Position numbers and translations under genes: made by a program. Below, piece by piece: positions 25,739 through 37,299 of a DNA stretch of 64,000 nt (within the stretch, counting starts at the first letter, position 1; each line of letters starts with the position of its first letter). This DNA comes from Microcebus murinus (taxonomy: Eukaryota; Chordata; Mammalia; Primates; Cheirogaleidae), in the NCBI RefSeq assembly GCF_040939455.1, contig NC_134108.1:34764501-34828500 (forward strand), in the 5' to 3' direction. Under the pieces are notes generated by a model that was given only the letters and a program-made list of their open reading frames with translations, was not told where the DNA came from and made no database searches.

Positions 25739-26569
25739 AGAACCATAAAGTCTGTAGGGTCTGACCTGGCTATAGGGGGCTGACTCTGGAACAGACAACA
25801 AATGGCATATATCCCCAAAGCTAAATGTTATTTCAGTCAATGGCAGTAGGAACAACACAAGAAGTAGAACAAAGAGTGAAGGTAACAAATGGTTGTGAAC
25901 ACACAGGAATGGGGCCAACCTTGACTCCAATTCCAGGAGGCCTAGCCCTTCAAGGCATTGTGTGGTTCTGTAGTAGTGGATACAGGAAGCAGGATCTGAC
26001 CAAGGTGATGGATAGTAATATAGCCAGAATAGTCTAAATTGTGGTTAAAGAAGGGATTACAAAGGTGAAAGCCAGTTCTGAGGACTTATTAGTAATGAAA
26101 TGAGTCATGAAGTGATAATCTGGGAAATCAAGAATAGGTCAGGACATAAAGCATAAAGTAGTTCAGAGTAAACTGCACAGGACAGAGGCCCAATTTATGT
26201 TGCAGTGCCTAGCCTGACATTTTATCTGAAAGAGCTGAAAGAAGTAGGTGTGGACATTTAAAACATTGCATCTGTTTAGACACTAATACCTGCAAATCCC
26301 TCCTGTTTTTATTTGAAAATAGTGTAAGTTCCTTACAGTTTACTAAACATACTTCCATTTTGTATTTAATCAGTCTTCTTTTTTCAACTATCAAGTTACC
26401 TGTCATTTTCATAATTTTTGCTTCTATTTGTCCCAACCTTTTCTCTATCATTGTTTAGAGCACAATAGCTACTTTTCTTTTTCAAAAGGCAATTCTATCC
26501 TTGACACTGAAGTTCCCAAATTGTTTTTGTATTCTTTACCTGGCATTTAAATTCTAATAACGTTATTTA

Positions 26570-26750
26570 TCAAACTAAGGTCTAAAGACAACATGTAGCA
26601 TCTCATGTTAAACATACAGATTCCTGGGCATTATTCTAAGGCTAACCCTACTCAATCCGAATCTCTGGAGCTAAGCCCATTGAAACATCCATTTTTAAGA
26701 AATTCTCTAGAAATTTCTATGTACACAAAAAGTTGAGAATTACTGTACTT
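26570..26750 (+). repeat. MER5-like hAT MITE
   Basis: 'aaacatacagattcctgggcattattc' is followed by 'ctcaatccgaatctctggagctaagccc' and ends 'aaaaagttgagaattactg', a degraded hAT-Charlie terminal repeat. Confidence 0.7.
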
Positions 26751-28280
26751 ATTGCTCTTTCCATTCATCCTCTTCTACCTCCCTTCAACCTCCTCCACCC
26801 CATAGACCTCAGCTGTTATACATTTTCTAGTTTGCATTACACTTTTGAGGTGAATAATTGAATATAGCTTCTTAAAGGCACAAGATCTATATCATGTCTG
26901 CATATTCTGAGACTACTCAAATATAAAGGGGTAATACACCATTTAAACATGATTAAACAGGTTTTTTCCTATGTTAAAATATAAGATATAAAGATTGTTT
27001 TAGACCATATCCTCATAATATCAAAGCAAACAGAATTTCAAATCTACCTCCAATGTTAATTTGAAGTAACCCTATCAACATCAATAGCTAAGAACATGAA
27101 AAACAATAAAATCAAATATAAAGCTAAGTAATATCATCCTCTACTTTATAACCCAGAACATCAAGTTCCTTCATTTATTATTTATTTATTTTTGGTTAGG
27201 TTGGAAGGATAGGCCAAACACAGTAGTCTCTGGGCACATTTACAGCATTTTATAAGAGACATTCTACAATTTCTGTATAAATTCTAAGCAGCTTAAAGTG
27301 AATACTAGCTCTGTTATTTAAAAAGATTTCTGGTTTGTTTCAACTTGAAAGTGATTTAATAGGAGGCCTACAGAGAAAAATCTGTCTCAGTAATCAAATT
27401 ATAACGAGTAAGGATTAAAAGTATTAGGAAGTTTAAGCAAACTTTTCAGCTGCCTTGTTTTTTTCTTGGGGGCCAGGGAAGGAGTCATTTGAAGTTGGCT
27501 GTAGGAATAAGTACAACAAAATTATAAGAAAAAACATAAAACTTCACAAATTTGGGGTTCATTATGCATCTCCAGCAACAGTGTCTTTCAAATGTGTAGG
27601 TTTTTTCCCAAGGACGTTTTGTTTCAGTTTAGTACTTCCTTTCTCAATTTATAAAGCCAACAGTATATTATAGGTAAATTTAATTTACATTTTTAAATTC
27701 ATTTGTACTTAATTCATCAAAGTATTTTGTTATGTAAGCCATTGGGTTTTAGAGAAAACTTGTGATCCTTTTAATAGACTTTTGGAGCCTATTTTTTTTT
27801 CCCTTTCTTAGAAACAGGAAGCCACTTTAGCCAAAAGCAACCAAGGTTAAACTCAAGAGTGTTCGATTTGGGCTTGACATTTAGAAACCATGGATCCAAA
27901 TGGGTCTTGAGCTTGGCAAAAGGTTCCTTCCCTTTTTTATTAGGTGAAAAGAAAACGTTTAAGATAAAAGCAAAAATGATTAAAATGGGAAAGCATTCTT
28001 TAGTCTTTTATAAGCAAAAATAAATCTACATCTTCTGTCTTTTAATTTAAAAAAAACTCACATCTCTTTTCAAAAAATTATAAACCAAATTAATTTGTGA
28101 TTTTTTTATCATATACACTGCATAGATATGTATTATGTATAGTAAGTTTGTGTATATATGCACACTTACAAAAGGCACATTTTCTATTAGTTAAGAACTT
28201 ATTTACTGCTTTCCTATAGTGTCAAAATTGTATTATGACTGAATATAACAAAGGCAGAAGACCCCAAAAAAACAAATGAT
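26751..28280. other. Unassigned AT-rich sequence upstream of the full-length L1
   Basis: No recognisable gene or repeat. It ends at the L1 target site. Confidence 0.5.
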
Positions 28281-28296
28281 AAAATGTATAGATTCC
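28281..28296 (+). repeat. L1 target-site duplication, left copy
   Basis: 'aaaatgtatagattcc' differs by one base from 35574-35589; the last 11 bases are identical. Confidence 0.85.
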
Positions 28297-28306
28297 GAGG
28301 AGGGGA

Positions 28307-28317
28307 GAAAATGGCGG
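28307..28317 (+). promoter_or_regulatory. YY1-like site at L1 +11
   Basis: 'gaaaatggcgg' contains the AAnATGGCGG-type YY1 core at nucleotides 11-21 of the element. A YY1 site at about the same place in human L1 directs accurate initiation at +1. Placement and core are seen here; function is inferred. Confidence 0.6.
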
Positions 28318-29123
28318 AGTAGGGGTGCCCTCCTGGCTCTCTGCTCCCAGAGCAAATAGTGAAGAAAGCGGATAGCCACACTCCAGCGATCTACACTTCC
28401 ACGAGACCAGCTTTGCCAGCCTGCAGACACTCAACAGGAAATAGAGGGATAAGACCGTCTACAGCCTAAAGCAAAGGTGAACCGATCATTCTTCCGCAAA
28501 ACTCGGGGATTCGGAAGCACACATCAGGGAGGGAGCGAGGCGCGGCTTAAGCCGCTGCCGGCGGGCAGTGGCGCCAGCCTCTAACCGGCGCTGAGAAACA
28601 CCCCTTCCTACACCGAGCTCCACTCCCACGTAGGCCGGGAGGTGCCTGAAGTTGGTGAGAAGTGGCAGCGCGGGATTAAGCTGTGTGGAGAGAAGACTAG
28701 AACAGGGAACGCGCTGAGTTCGCCAGAGCACACAGCGGCCGCAGTTAACGGTGGGGGAGGGTCCGCAGCTGCTCTCCTCGCAGCAGGAACCAGAGCCCGC
28801 TGGGGCATCTCCCTGCAAAACACTCCCAGGTCGAGGGTAAGGGGAGTTTACACAGCAGGAGGCTTTGACTTTGGATTTGGAGGAGGTTTGGGATAGCACT
28901 GAGAGGTCAGAGTGCACAAAGTTAGACTCCTTGATCCATTAGGACCCCCCTCCCTCTGCCCCTCTGGCACCACCGCTCCGCCCCTGCATTCCAGCGCTGA
29001 CTCGGCATTCCAGCACGGACTTGCGCTCGGGGTTTGGAGAGGCTGCGCAGAGAAAGCGCTGGTACGCGCCGCTGCTCCACCAATTTGATATTGGACCGTC
29101 ACTTGCTGCACAAGCGGCACTGA

Positions 29124-30212
29124 CTCTGTGCTCAGAGAGTGGACCCTGCCTGGATGGGGCAGAGCTACAGGGGAGATTGATTGCCCTTGGCGAATTTAAG
29201 GCAGAGAAAGGGTGCCTTCCACACTCTCCTGCAACGCGGAGCCCCGCCCTGGGCTCCAAAGTCTCTACCCCAGCCTTGGGGGCGGAGCTGAGATAGAAAC
29301 TGTTCTTATTCCTGCCGCTTATCTCCACCTGGGTAATTCAAGAGACAAAAGGCAGGGATAGGTGGGTCCCATTGACTGCCTGCCAGCTTTTGGTCAGTCT
29401 CACCCTGCACAGGTCTCCTGCGCGCTGTGCCCAGAGTGTGGAGCGCTGGGCCTTGCAGGAGGCAGCCGTCAGTGGTTATAAGGCAGAGATATTTTACGGA
29501 CCCCCACATCCGGGGATTTGGGGCTAGGCCTTTGGCTCCAAAGTTTGTATCCCCGCCTTGGGGGTGTAGCCGAGATAGAAACTGCTCTCATTCCTGCCGC
29601 TTATCTCCACCTGTGGAATTAAAGAGACAGAACAAGGGGCCTGGTGGGTCTGGCTTCAGGACAATCTCTCACTGCACAGGTCTCCTGCGCTCTGTGTCCA
29701 GAGTGCAGAACCTGCCTGGCAGGAGACACCCACGAAGGAAGTTACCCTTAGCTGCTATAAGGCAGAGTGTCTTTACATCTACCACCGTCCTGTTTCTGGT
29801 GGCTGAGCCTTGGCTCCAAAGTTTCTGTCCCTGCCTTGGGGGCAAAGCTGAGATAGGAACTGTTCCCATTCCTACCGCTTATCTCCACCTGTGCAATTAA
29901 AGAGACAGAAGACGGGGTTCCCTGGGTTTGGCTACGGGCCTGCCGGCTTCTGGCCAATCTCTGTCTGCACAGGTCTTCTGTGCTCGGTGTCCAGGCCCTG
30001 GAGTTTGCCTGGGCAGAGCCGAGCCTTGTAGGAAGCAGGCTTCAGCGAATACAAGACAGAGAGACATTACTACCCACACACTCTGGTGACTTGGACCTGG
30101 GCCTTAAGTTCCAAAGTCTCTAGCCCCGCCTTGGGGGTGGAGCTGAGAGAGGAACTGCTCCAGTTCCTGCCATCTATTCCCACCTGTGTAATTAAGGAGA
30201 CCAGCAGGAGGG
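29124..30212 (+). repeat. Tandem ~270-300-bp units in the L1 5'UTR (about 4 copies)
   Basis: Two anchors recur at nearly constant spacing. 'ctctgtgctcagag'-type starts are at 29124, 29423, 29690 and 29983 (spacings 299, 267 and 293). 'ggctccaaagt' blocks are at 29252, 29534, 29812 and 30107 (282, 278 and 295). Each unit also carries 'ccgccttgggggyg', 'cctgccgcttatctccacctg' and 'aattaaagagacag' blocks. Units 2 and 3 are most alike; unit 4 diverges after about 30212. Unit 1 is the most diverged in its first half. The arrangement recalls promoter monomers of mouse L1, though no sequence relation is implied. Confidence 0.9.
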
Positions 30213-30403
30213 GTAGGGTAATTAGCTGTTTCCCCTCCTCTACATCTCGGACTGCTGGATCCCCAGCGGGTTGAGAGACCTGCAGACACCACCCCAGCGA
30301 AGGCTGCTGACAGAGAGCAACTCCACCTACTGGCTCAGAAAATAAATAAGACGTGTGAATACCCAAACGAAAACCTAAAGGAAAGAAACAACAACTGAGC
30401 AAA

Positions 30404-31408
30404 ATGGGAAGAAATCAGCAAAGGAACTCCGGAAATATGAAGAAACAAACGGAAAACACACCCCCAAAGAGGAGCACCAGCCCCTTAGAAACAGACAACA
30501 ACCAAAACCTGGCAACTAAAATGACAGAAGAGGAATTTCGAATGTGGATCATAAGAACACTCACTGACCTGCAACAACAACTCAATAACCAACACCAAGA
30601 AAACAGAAAAAGCCTCCAGGAAATGGAACAAAGGTTCAACAAAGAGATTGACACAGTGAAGAAAACTTTAACCGAAGTCCTGGAGATGAAGAATCAACTC
30701 AGGGAACTACAAAATACTGTGGAAAGTCTCAAGAACAGGGTGGATCAAGCAGAAGAAAGAATCTCAGAGCTTGAAGATAACACCTTCCAATTAAATAAAT
30801 CAGTCACAGAAATACAGCAGAGAAACAAGAGAAAAGACCAAAGCCTACAAGAGCTGTGGGATTATGTGAAAAAACCTAACGTGAGGGTCATAGGGTTAGC
30901 CGAAGGGGATGAAGACAACGCTCAGGGGCTGGACAAGCTTTTTGAAGATATAATAGAGGAAAATTTCCCAGGCCTTGCTCAAAATCTCGATATACAAGTT
31001 CAAGAAGCCCAGAGGACCCCTGGGAGACTCAATGCAAACAGGAAGACGTCTCGTCATGCAGTCATCAGACTGACCAAAGTATCAACTAAAGAGGCCCTTC
31101 TAAAAGCTGTAAGACAAATGAAGCAAGTAACATATAAAGGAAAGCCAATTCGAATAACATCAGACTTCTCTAATGAGACTTTACAAGCAAGGAGAGACTG
31201 GGGCCCCATTCTCACTCTTCTGAAACAAAACAATGCCCAGCCTAGAATCCTATTCCCTGCAAAACTAAGCTTCATATATGAAGGAGAAATAAAGACATTC
31301 CCAGACAAGCAAAGCCTCAGAGAATTCACCAAGACAAGACCAGCCCTACAAGAAGTTCTCAAAACAGTGTTACACATCGAACACCATAATAGAAACTCAC
31401 GAATATAA
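30404..31408 (+). CDS. L1 ORF1p, RNA-binding chaperone protein (334 aa, intact)
   Basis: ORF1p coats L1 RNA as a trimer and acts as a nucleic-acid chaperone in cytoplasmic RNPs. The frame is uninterrupted and close to the 338-aa human length. In order: a basic, Asn/Gln-rich N-terminus (1-40); a long heptad-type coiled coil (about 45-150, including NRVDQAEERISELED at 111-125); an RRM domain (about 158-251, from PNVRVIGL to KGKPIRIT); and a C-terminal domain (about 252-322). The C-terminal domain holds the conserved QARRDWGP at 261-268, whose paired arginines contact RNA in the family, and PAKLSF at 285-290. The start is the first ATG after the 5'UTR. It is separated from ORF2 by 42 bp (to 31451) or 87 bp (to 31496). 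No damage is seen. Confidence 0.97.
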   Translation: MGRNQQRNSGNMKKQTENTPPKRSTSPLETDNNQNLATKMTEEEFRMWIIRTLTDLQQQLNNQHQENRKSLQEMEQRFNKEIDTVKKTLTEVLEMKNQLRELQNTVESLKNRVDQAEERISELEDNTFQLNKSVTEIQQRNKRKDQSLQELWDYVKKPNVRVIGLAEGDEDNAQGLDKLFEDIIEENFPGLAQNLDIQVQEAQRTPGRLNANRKTSRHAVIRLTKVSTKEALLKAVRQMKQVTYKGKPIRITSDFSNETLQARRDWGPILTLLKQNNAQPRILFPAKLSFIYEGEIKTFPDKQSLREFTKTRPALQEVLKTVLHIEHHNRNSRI

Positions 31409-31450
31409 AAAAAAAAACCAACACCCAATGATTAAAGGCCAGATATCTCT

Positions 31451-34400
31451 ATGGCTCAACAGAGAAATCAAAGCAACAACATCCAACCCAAGAGAATGAA
31501 CAGTAATCTACCTTACCTATCAGTTCTCTCAATAAATGTGAATGGCTTAAACTCTCCACTCAAGAGACATAGGCTGGCTGAATGGATAAGAAAATACAGG
31601 CCAAGTATATGCTGTCTTCAGGAAACACATCTAACCTGCAAGGATGCATATAGACTAAAAGTAAAAGGGTGGAGATCAGTATTCCAGGCAAGTGGAAGCC
31701 AAAAGAAGGCTGGTGTGGCTGTTCTAATTTCAGACGATTTAGTTTTTAAACCAACAAAAGTAGTGAAAGACAAAGAGGGTCCTTACATAATGGTGAAGGG
31801 CACAGTTCAACAAGAAGAGATAACAATTTTAAATATTTATGCACCCAACTTAGGTGCACCCAGTTTCATAAAGCAAACCTTACTGGATCTAAGCAAATGG
31901 ATTAATACCAACTCCATAATCACTGGTGATTTCAATACCCCACTGACGGCTCAAGACAGATCCTCCAAACAGAAAATTAATAAAGAAATAATGGACTTAA
32001 ACAAAACTCTAGAACAATTGGGTCTGACTGACATCTACAGGACATTCTACCCCAAATCCACTGAATACACGTTCTTCTCATCAGCTCACGGGACATTCTC
32101 TAAGATTGACCATATCCTAGGACACAAAGTAAATCTCAAGAAATTTAAAAAAATAGAAATCATACCATGTATCTTCTCAGATCACAATGGAATAAGGGTA
32201 GAAATCAACCCTAACAGAAACTCACATTTCTACAAAAAAACATGGAAATTAAACAACCTTCTACTAAATGATTACTTCATAAATGAAGAAATCAAGACGG
32301 AAATAAAAAAATTCTATGAAGAAAACGACAATGGAGAGACAAGTTATCAACTCCTCTGGGACACAGCTAAAGCTGTTCTGAGAGGAAAGTTTATCTCCAT
32401 AAATGCCTATAATCAAAAGTCAAAAAGATCACAAATAGACAATCTAATGAAACGACTCAAAGAGCTGGAAAAAGAAGAACAGACCAGCCCCAAACCCAGC
32501 AGAAGAAGTGAAATCAACAAGATCAAATCAGAACTAAATGAAATTGAAAACAGGAAAGCTATTCAGGAGATTAATAAAACAAAAAGTTGGTTCTTTGAAA
32601 AAATAAACAAAATTGACACGCCACTGGCTAAGCTAACGAAAAGCAGAAAAGAGAAATCTCTAATAAGCTCCATCAGGAATAAAAAAGGAGATATCACAAC
32701 CGATCCCAAAGAGATACAAGATATAATTTATGAGTACTACAAAGATATTTATTCACACAAACTGGAAAATGTGGAGGAAATGGAAAAATTTCTAGAAACA
32801 CACAGCCTCCCTAGGCTCAACCAGGAAGAAATAGATTCCCTGAACAGACCAATCTCAACAGCTGAAATAGAAACAGCAATTAAAAATCTCCCTAAAAAGA
32901 AAAGTCCCGGTCCAGATGGCTTCACACCCGAATTTTACCACACTTACAAAGAAGAACTAATACCTATCTTGCAGAAACTATTCCACAACATCGAGAAGAA
33001 TGGAAACCTCCCTGACACCTTTTATGAAGCGAATATTACTCTGATACCAAAACCAGGAAAGAATCCAACAAAAAAAGAAAACTACAGACCAATATCCCTA
33101 ATGAATATAGATGCAAAAATTTTCAACAAAATCTTAGCTAACCGAATCCAGACGCTTATCAAAAAAATAATCCATCATGACCAAAAGGGCTTCATCCCAG
33201 GAATGCAGGGATGGTTCAACATACGCAAATCTATAAATGCAATTCACCACATAAACAGAAGCAAAAACAAAGACCACATGATTCTCTCAATAGATGCAGA
33301 AAAAGCTTTTGACAAAATTCAACACCCTTTCATGATACGAACACTCAAGAAAATAGGCATAGAAGGGACATATCTAAAAATGATACAAGCCATTTATGAC
33401 AGACCCATAGCTAACATCATACTGAATGGGGAAAAACTGAAAGCATTCCCACTTAGAACCGGAACCAGACAAGGCTGCCCACTATCTCCACTTCTATTCA
33501 ACATAGTACTGGAAGTCCTGGCTACAGCAATCAGACAGGAAAGTGGAATTAAAGGTATCCAAATAGGGGCAGAAGAGATCAAACTTTCACTGTTTGCTGA
33601 TGATATGATATTATATCTAGAAAACCCCAAAGATTCAACCAGGAAACTTCTGGAACTGATCAATGAATTTAGCAAAGTCTCAGGATACAAAATCAATACA
33701 CAGAAATCAGAGGCATTCGTATATGCCAACAACAATCAAATCGAGAACCAAATTAAAGACTCAATACCCTTCACAATAGCAACAAAGAAATTAAAGTACC
33801 TAGGAATATACTTAACCAAGGAGGTAAAAGACCTCTATAGGGAGAACTATGAAACACTGAGGAAGGAAATAGCAGAGGATGTAAACAGATGGAAATCCAT
33901 TCCATGCTCGTGGATCGGCAGACTCAACATCATTAAAATGTCTATACTACCCAAACTGATCTACAGATTCAATGCAATACCTATTAAAATCCCATCAGCA
34001 TTCTTCACAGATATAGAAAAAATAATTTTACGCTTTGTATGGAATCAAAGAAGACCCCGAATATCAAGAGCAATTCTAGGCAACAAAGACAAATTGGGAG
34101 GTATTAATATGCCAGATATCAAACTATACTACAAAGCTGTAGTAATTAAAACAATCTGGTATTGGCACAAAAATAGGATTATTGACCAGTGGAACAGATG
34201 TGAGAATCCTGATATAAAACCATCCTCATATAGCCATCTAATCTTTGACAAAGTAGACAAAAACATACGCTGGGGAAAAGAATACCTTTTCAATAAATGG
34301 TGCTGGGAAAACTGGATAGCCACTTGTAGAAGGTTAAAACAGGACCCACACCTTTCACCTCTCACAAAAATCAACTCACGCTGGATAACAGACTTAAATC

Positions 34401-35080
34401 TCAGGTATGAAACCATTAGAATTCTAGAGGAAAATGTTGGAAACACTCTCCTAGACATCGGCCTAGGCAAAGAGTTTATGAAGAAATCCCCAAAGGCAAT
34501 CAAAGCAACAACAAAAATAAATAAATGGGACATGATGAAACTACAAAGCTTCTGCACAGCCAAAGAAACAGTCATGAAAGTAAACAGACAACCTACAGAA
34601 TGGGAGAAAATTTTTGCATCCTATGTATCCAATAAAGGACTGATAACTAGAATATACTTAGAACTCACGAAAATCAGCAAGAAAAAATCAAATAACCCTA
34701 TTAAAAAGTGGGCAAAGGACATGAACAGAAACTTTTCAAAAGAAGACAGAAGAATGGCCAACAAACATATGAAAAAATGCTCACCATCCCTAATCATCAG
34801 GGAAATGCAAATCAAAACTACAACGAGATATCACTTAACTCCAGTGAGAATGGCCTTTATCAAAAAGTCTCCAAATAACAAATGCTGGCGTGGATGTGGA
34901 GAAAGAGGAACACTCCTACACTGCTGGTGGGACTGCAAACTAGTTCAACCTCTGTGGAAAGCAATATGGAGATACCTTAAAGCGATACAAGTGAATCTAC
35001 CATTTGATCCAGCAATCCCATTGCTGGGCATCTACCCAAATGATCCAGTGACACTCTACAAAACAGACACCTGCACTTGA
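31451..35080 (+). CDS. L1 ORF2p endonuclease/reverse transcriptase, ended early by TGA (1209 aa)
   Basis: ORF2p nicks target DNA and reverse-transcribes L1 RNA at the nick. The APE-like endonuclease occupies about 16-255 and all key residues are visible: N29, E58 in QETH, D160 in GDFN, and SDH with D244 and H245. The reverse transcriptase (about 510-790) has FADD at 715-718 with catalytic D717 and D718. The Cys-rich zinc-knuckle-like motif is complete (C1145, C1149, H1157, C1158 with C1162 close by). Residues run 15 ahead of human numbering, so M16 (31496) may be the real start. TGA at 35078-35080 removes the last ~82 residues, which are still encoded in frame at 35081-35326. Family proteins are about 1275 aa; this one would be about 1291 without the stop. 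The truncation falls after all catalytic domains. Confidence 0.95.
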   Translation: MAQQRNQSNNIQPKRMNSNLPYLSVLSINVNGLNSPLKRHRLAEWIRKYRPSICCLQETHLTCKDAYRLKVKGWRSVFQASGSQKKAGVAVLISDDLVFKPTKVVKDKEGPYIMVKGTVQQEEITILNIYAPNLGAPSFIKQTLLDLSKWINTNSIITGDFNTPLTAQDRSSKQKINKEIMDLNKTLEQLGLTDIYRTFYPKSTEYTFFSSAHGTFSKIDHILGHKVNLKKFKKIEIIPCIFSDHNGIRVEINPNRNSHFYKKTWKLNNLLLNDYFINEEIKTEIKKFYEENDNGETSYQLLWDTAKAVLRGKFISINAYNQKSKRSQIDNLMKRLKELEKEEQTSPKPSRRSEINKIKSELNEIENRKAIQEINKTKSWFFEKINKIDTPLAKLTKSRKEKSLISSIRNKKGDITTDPKEIQDIIYEYYKDIYSHKLENVEEMEKFLETHSLPRLNQEEIDSLNRPISTAEIETAIKNLPKKKSPGPDGFTPEFYHTYKEELIPILQKLFHNIEKNGNLPDTFYEANITLIPKPGKNPTKKENYRPISLMNIDAKIFNKILANRIQTLIKKIIHHDQKGFIPGMQGWFNIRKSINAIHHINRSKNKDHMILSIDAEKAFDKIQHPFMIRTLKKIGIEGTYLKMIQAIYDRPIANIILNGEKLKAFPLRTGTRQGCPLSPLLFNIVLEVLATAIRQESGIKGIQIGAEEIKLSLFADDMILYLENPKDSTRKLLELINEFSKVSGYKINTQKSEAFVYANNNQIENQIKDSIPFTIATKKLKYLGIYLTKEVKDLYRENYETLRKEIAEDVNRWKSIPCSWIGRLNIIKMSILPKLIYRFNAIPIKIPSAFFTDIEKIILRFVWNQRRPRISRAILGNKDKLGGINMPDIKLYYKAVVIKTIWYWHKNRIIDQWNRCENPDIKPSSYSHLIFDKVDKNIRWGKEYLFNKWCWENWIATCRRLKQDPHLSPLTKINSRWITDLNLRYETIRILEENVGNTLLDIGLGKEFMKKSPKAIKATTKINKWDMMKLQSFCTAKETVMKVNRQPTEWEKIFASYVSNKGLITRIYLELTKISKKKSNNPIKKWAKDMNRNFSKEDRRMANKHMKKCSPSLIIREMQIKTTTRYHLTPVRMAFIKKSPNNKCWRGCGERGTLLHCWWDCKLVQPLWKAIWRYLKAIQVNLPFDPAIPLLGIYPNDPVTLYKTDTCT

Positions 35081-35326
35081 ATGTTTATAGCAGCACAATT
35101 CATAATTGCAAGGCTGTGGAAACAGCCCAAGTGCCCATCAATCCAAGAATGGATTAATAAAATGTGGTATATGTATACCATGGAGTACTATTCAGCTCTA
35201 AGAAACAATGGTGATATAGCACATCTTATACTTTCCTGGTTAGAGCTGGAACCCATACTACTAAGTGAAGTATCCCAAGAATGGAAAAACAAGCACCAGA
35301 TATATTCTCCAGCAAACTGGTATTAA
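35081..35326 (+). pseudogene. ORF2p C-terminal segment beyond the nonsense codon (81 codons)
   Basis: This is in the same frame as ORF2 and starts with ATG immediately after the TGA (reading MFIAAQF...SPANWY, then TAA... of the normal ORF2 end). The sequence is undamaged and matches the C-terminal end encoded at 25269-25513 and 55807-55930. It would be translated only by readthrough or reinitiation. Confidence 0.85.
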
Positions 35327-35330
35327 CTGA

Positions 35331-35360
35331 GTAGCACCTAAGTGGACACACAGGTGCTAC
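35331..35360 (+). other. Hairpin at the start of the L1 3'UTR
   Basis: GTAGCACCT (35331-35339) and AGGTGCTAC (35352-35360) are perfectly complementary and flank a 12-nt loop. The same stem is in the young L1 end at 55938-55967, where only the loop differs. It is absent from the older copies at 25517, 36740 and 44340. A role in RNA recognition is possible but unproven. Confidence 0.75.
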
Positions 35361-35374
35361 AGTAATAGGGTATT

Positions 35375-35403
35375 GGGGAGGTGGGAGGGGGGCGGGGGGC
35401 GGG
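35375..35403 (+). other. G-quadruplex-capable tract in the L1 3'UTR
   Basis: At least four runs of three or more G are separated by one or two bases. A conserved 3'UTR G-rich tract able to form a quadruplex is known in L1 elements of many mammals. Confidence 0.75.
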
Positions 35404-35477
35404 TATATACATACATAATGAGTGAGATGTGCACCATCTGGGGGATGGTCATGATGGAGATGGAGACTCAGACTTTT

Positions 35478-35499
35478 GGGGGGAGGGGGGGGAAATGGG
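35478..35499 (+). other. Second G-rich tract in the L1 3'UTR
   Basis: Runs of six and eight G are followed by 'aaatggg'. The same tract is in the copy at 56080-56098. Confidence 0.65.
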
Positions 35500-35542
35500 C
35501 ATTTATTGAAACCTTAAAATCTGTACCCCCATAATATGTCAA

Positions 35543-35548
35543 AATAAA
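35543..35548 (+). terminator. L1 polyadenylation signal AATAAA
   Basis: AATAAA lies at the junction of 3'UTR and A-tail, the usual weak L1 position. Confidence 0.6.
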
Positions 35549-35573
35549 AAAAAAAATTACATGAAAAAAAAAA

Positions 35574-35589
35574 AAAAGGTATAGATTCC
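35574..35589 (+). repeat. L1 target-site duplication, right copy
   Basis: 'aaaaggtatagattcc' directly follows (and overlaps in its A's) the A-tail; it matches 28281-28296. Confidence 0.85.
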
Positions 35590-35693
35590 TCTCAGATCAG
35601 TGCCCCAGATATGCAAAGTGATTGTTAATAACCTACTTTTAAAACTCTTCAGACGAGATCAGGTGTGTTCAGGGTAGTATGGCCGTAGATATT

Positions 35694-37290
<1,597 letters not shown>

Positions 37291-37299
37291 AAGAATAAA

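Larger units (their letters stand above)
28297..30403 (+). promoter_or_regulatory. L1 5'UTR with internal promoter
   Basis: This is a GC- and CpG-rich leader of 2107 bp in an AT-rich landscape. It begins 'gaggaggggagaaaatggcg' directly at the TSD, so the element is full length at its 5' end. The first ~830 bp are unique and CpG-dense. The last ~1.1 kb are tandem units. L1 5'UTRs carry an internal pol II promoter in general, and the YY1-like site at the very start supports this here. Antisense open frames exist (for example 28486-28917), but their coding status is unknown. Confidence 0.85.
28297..35577 (+). mobile_element. Full-length L1 retrotransposon (young lineage)
   Basis: This is a complete non-LTR retrotransposon of about 7.28 kb: 5'UTR (28297-30403), ORF1 (30404-31408), ORF2 (from 31451, or 31496), 3'UTR and A-tail. 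The 11-bp 'gtatagattcc' is repeated exactly at 28286-28296 and 35579-35589. Extending it to 16 bp with one mismatch (28281-28296 and 35574-35589) places the nick before AAAA, as for L1 endonuclease. Both ORFs are almost undamaged. The only visible lesion is a TGA at 35078-35080, 82 codons before the usual end. The 5'UTR is about twice as long as in human L1 because of tandem units. The copy looks recent and may be polymorphic in the population. It probably can no longer make full-length ORF2p. Confidence 0.97.
35327..35577 (+). other. L1 3'UTR and A-tail
   Basis: A short 3'UTR holds, in order, a 9-bp-stem hairpin (35331-35360), a G-run (35375-35403), a second G-run (35478-35499) and 'ccccataatatgtc', then the A-tail. 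The tail is interrupted by 'ttacatg' (35557-35563), which could be a second template pass or point changes. Confidence 0.85.

Noticed and set aside
29427..29900. 157-codon plus-strand frame in the L1 5'UTR
   Set aside because: It spans two tandem units and reflects their GC content; it does not continue into ORF1 and has no family resemblance.
29124..30212. CRISPR-like or satellite array
   Set aside because: Units are ~280 bp and contiguous, lie within one L1 leader and have no spacers.
33394..34815. Minus-strand frames inside ORF2
   Set aside because: Shadows of the ORF2 coding sequence.
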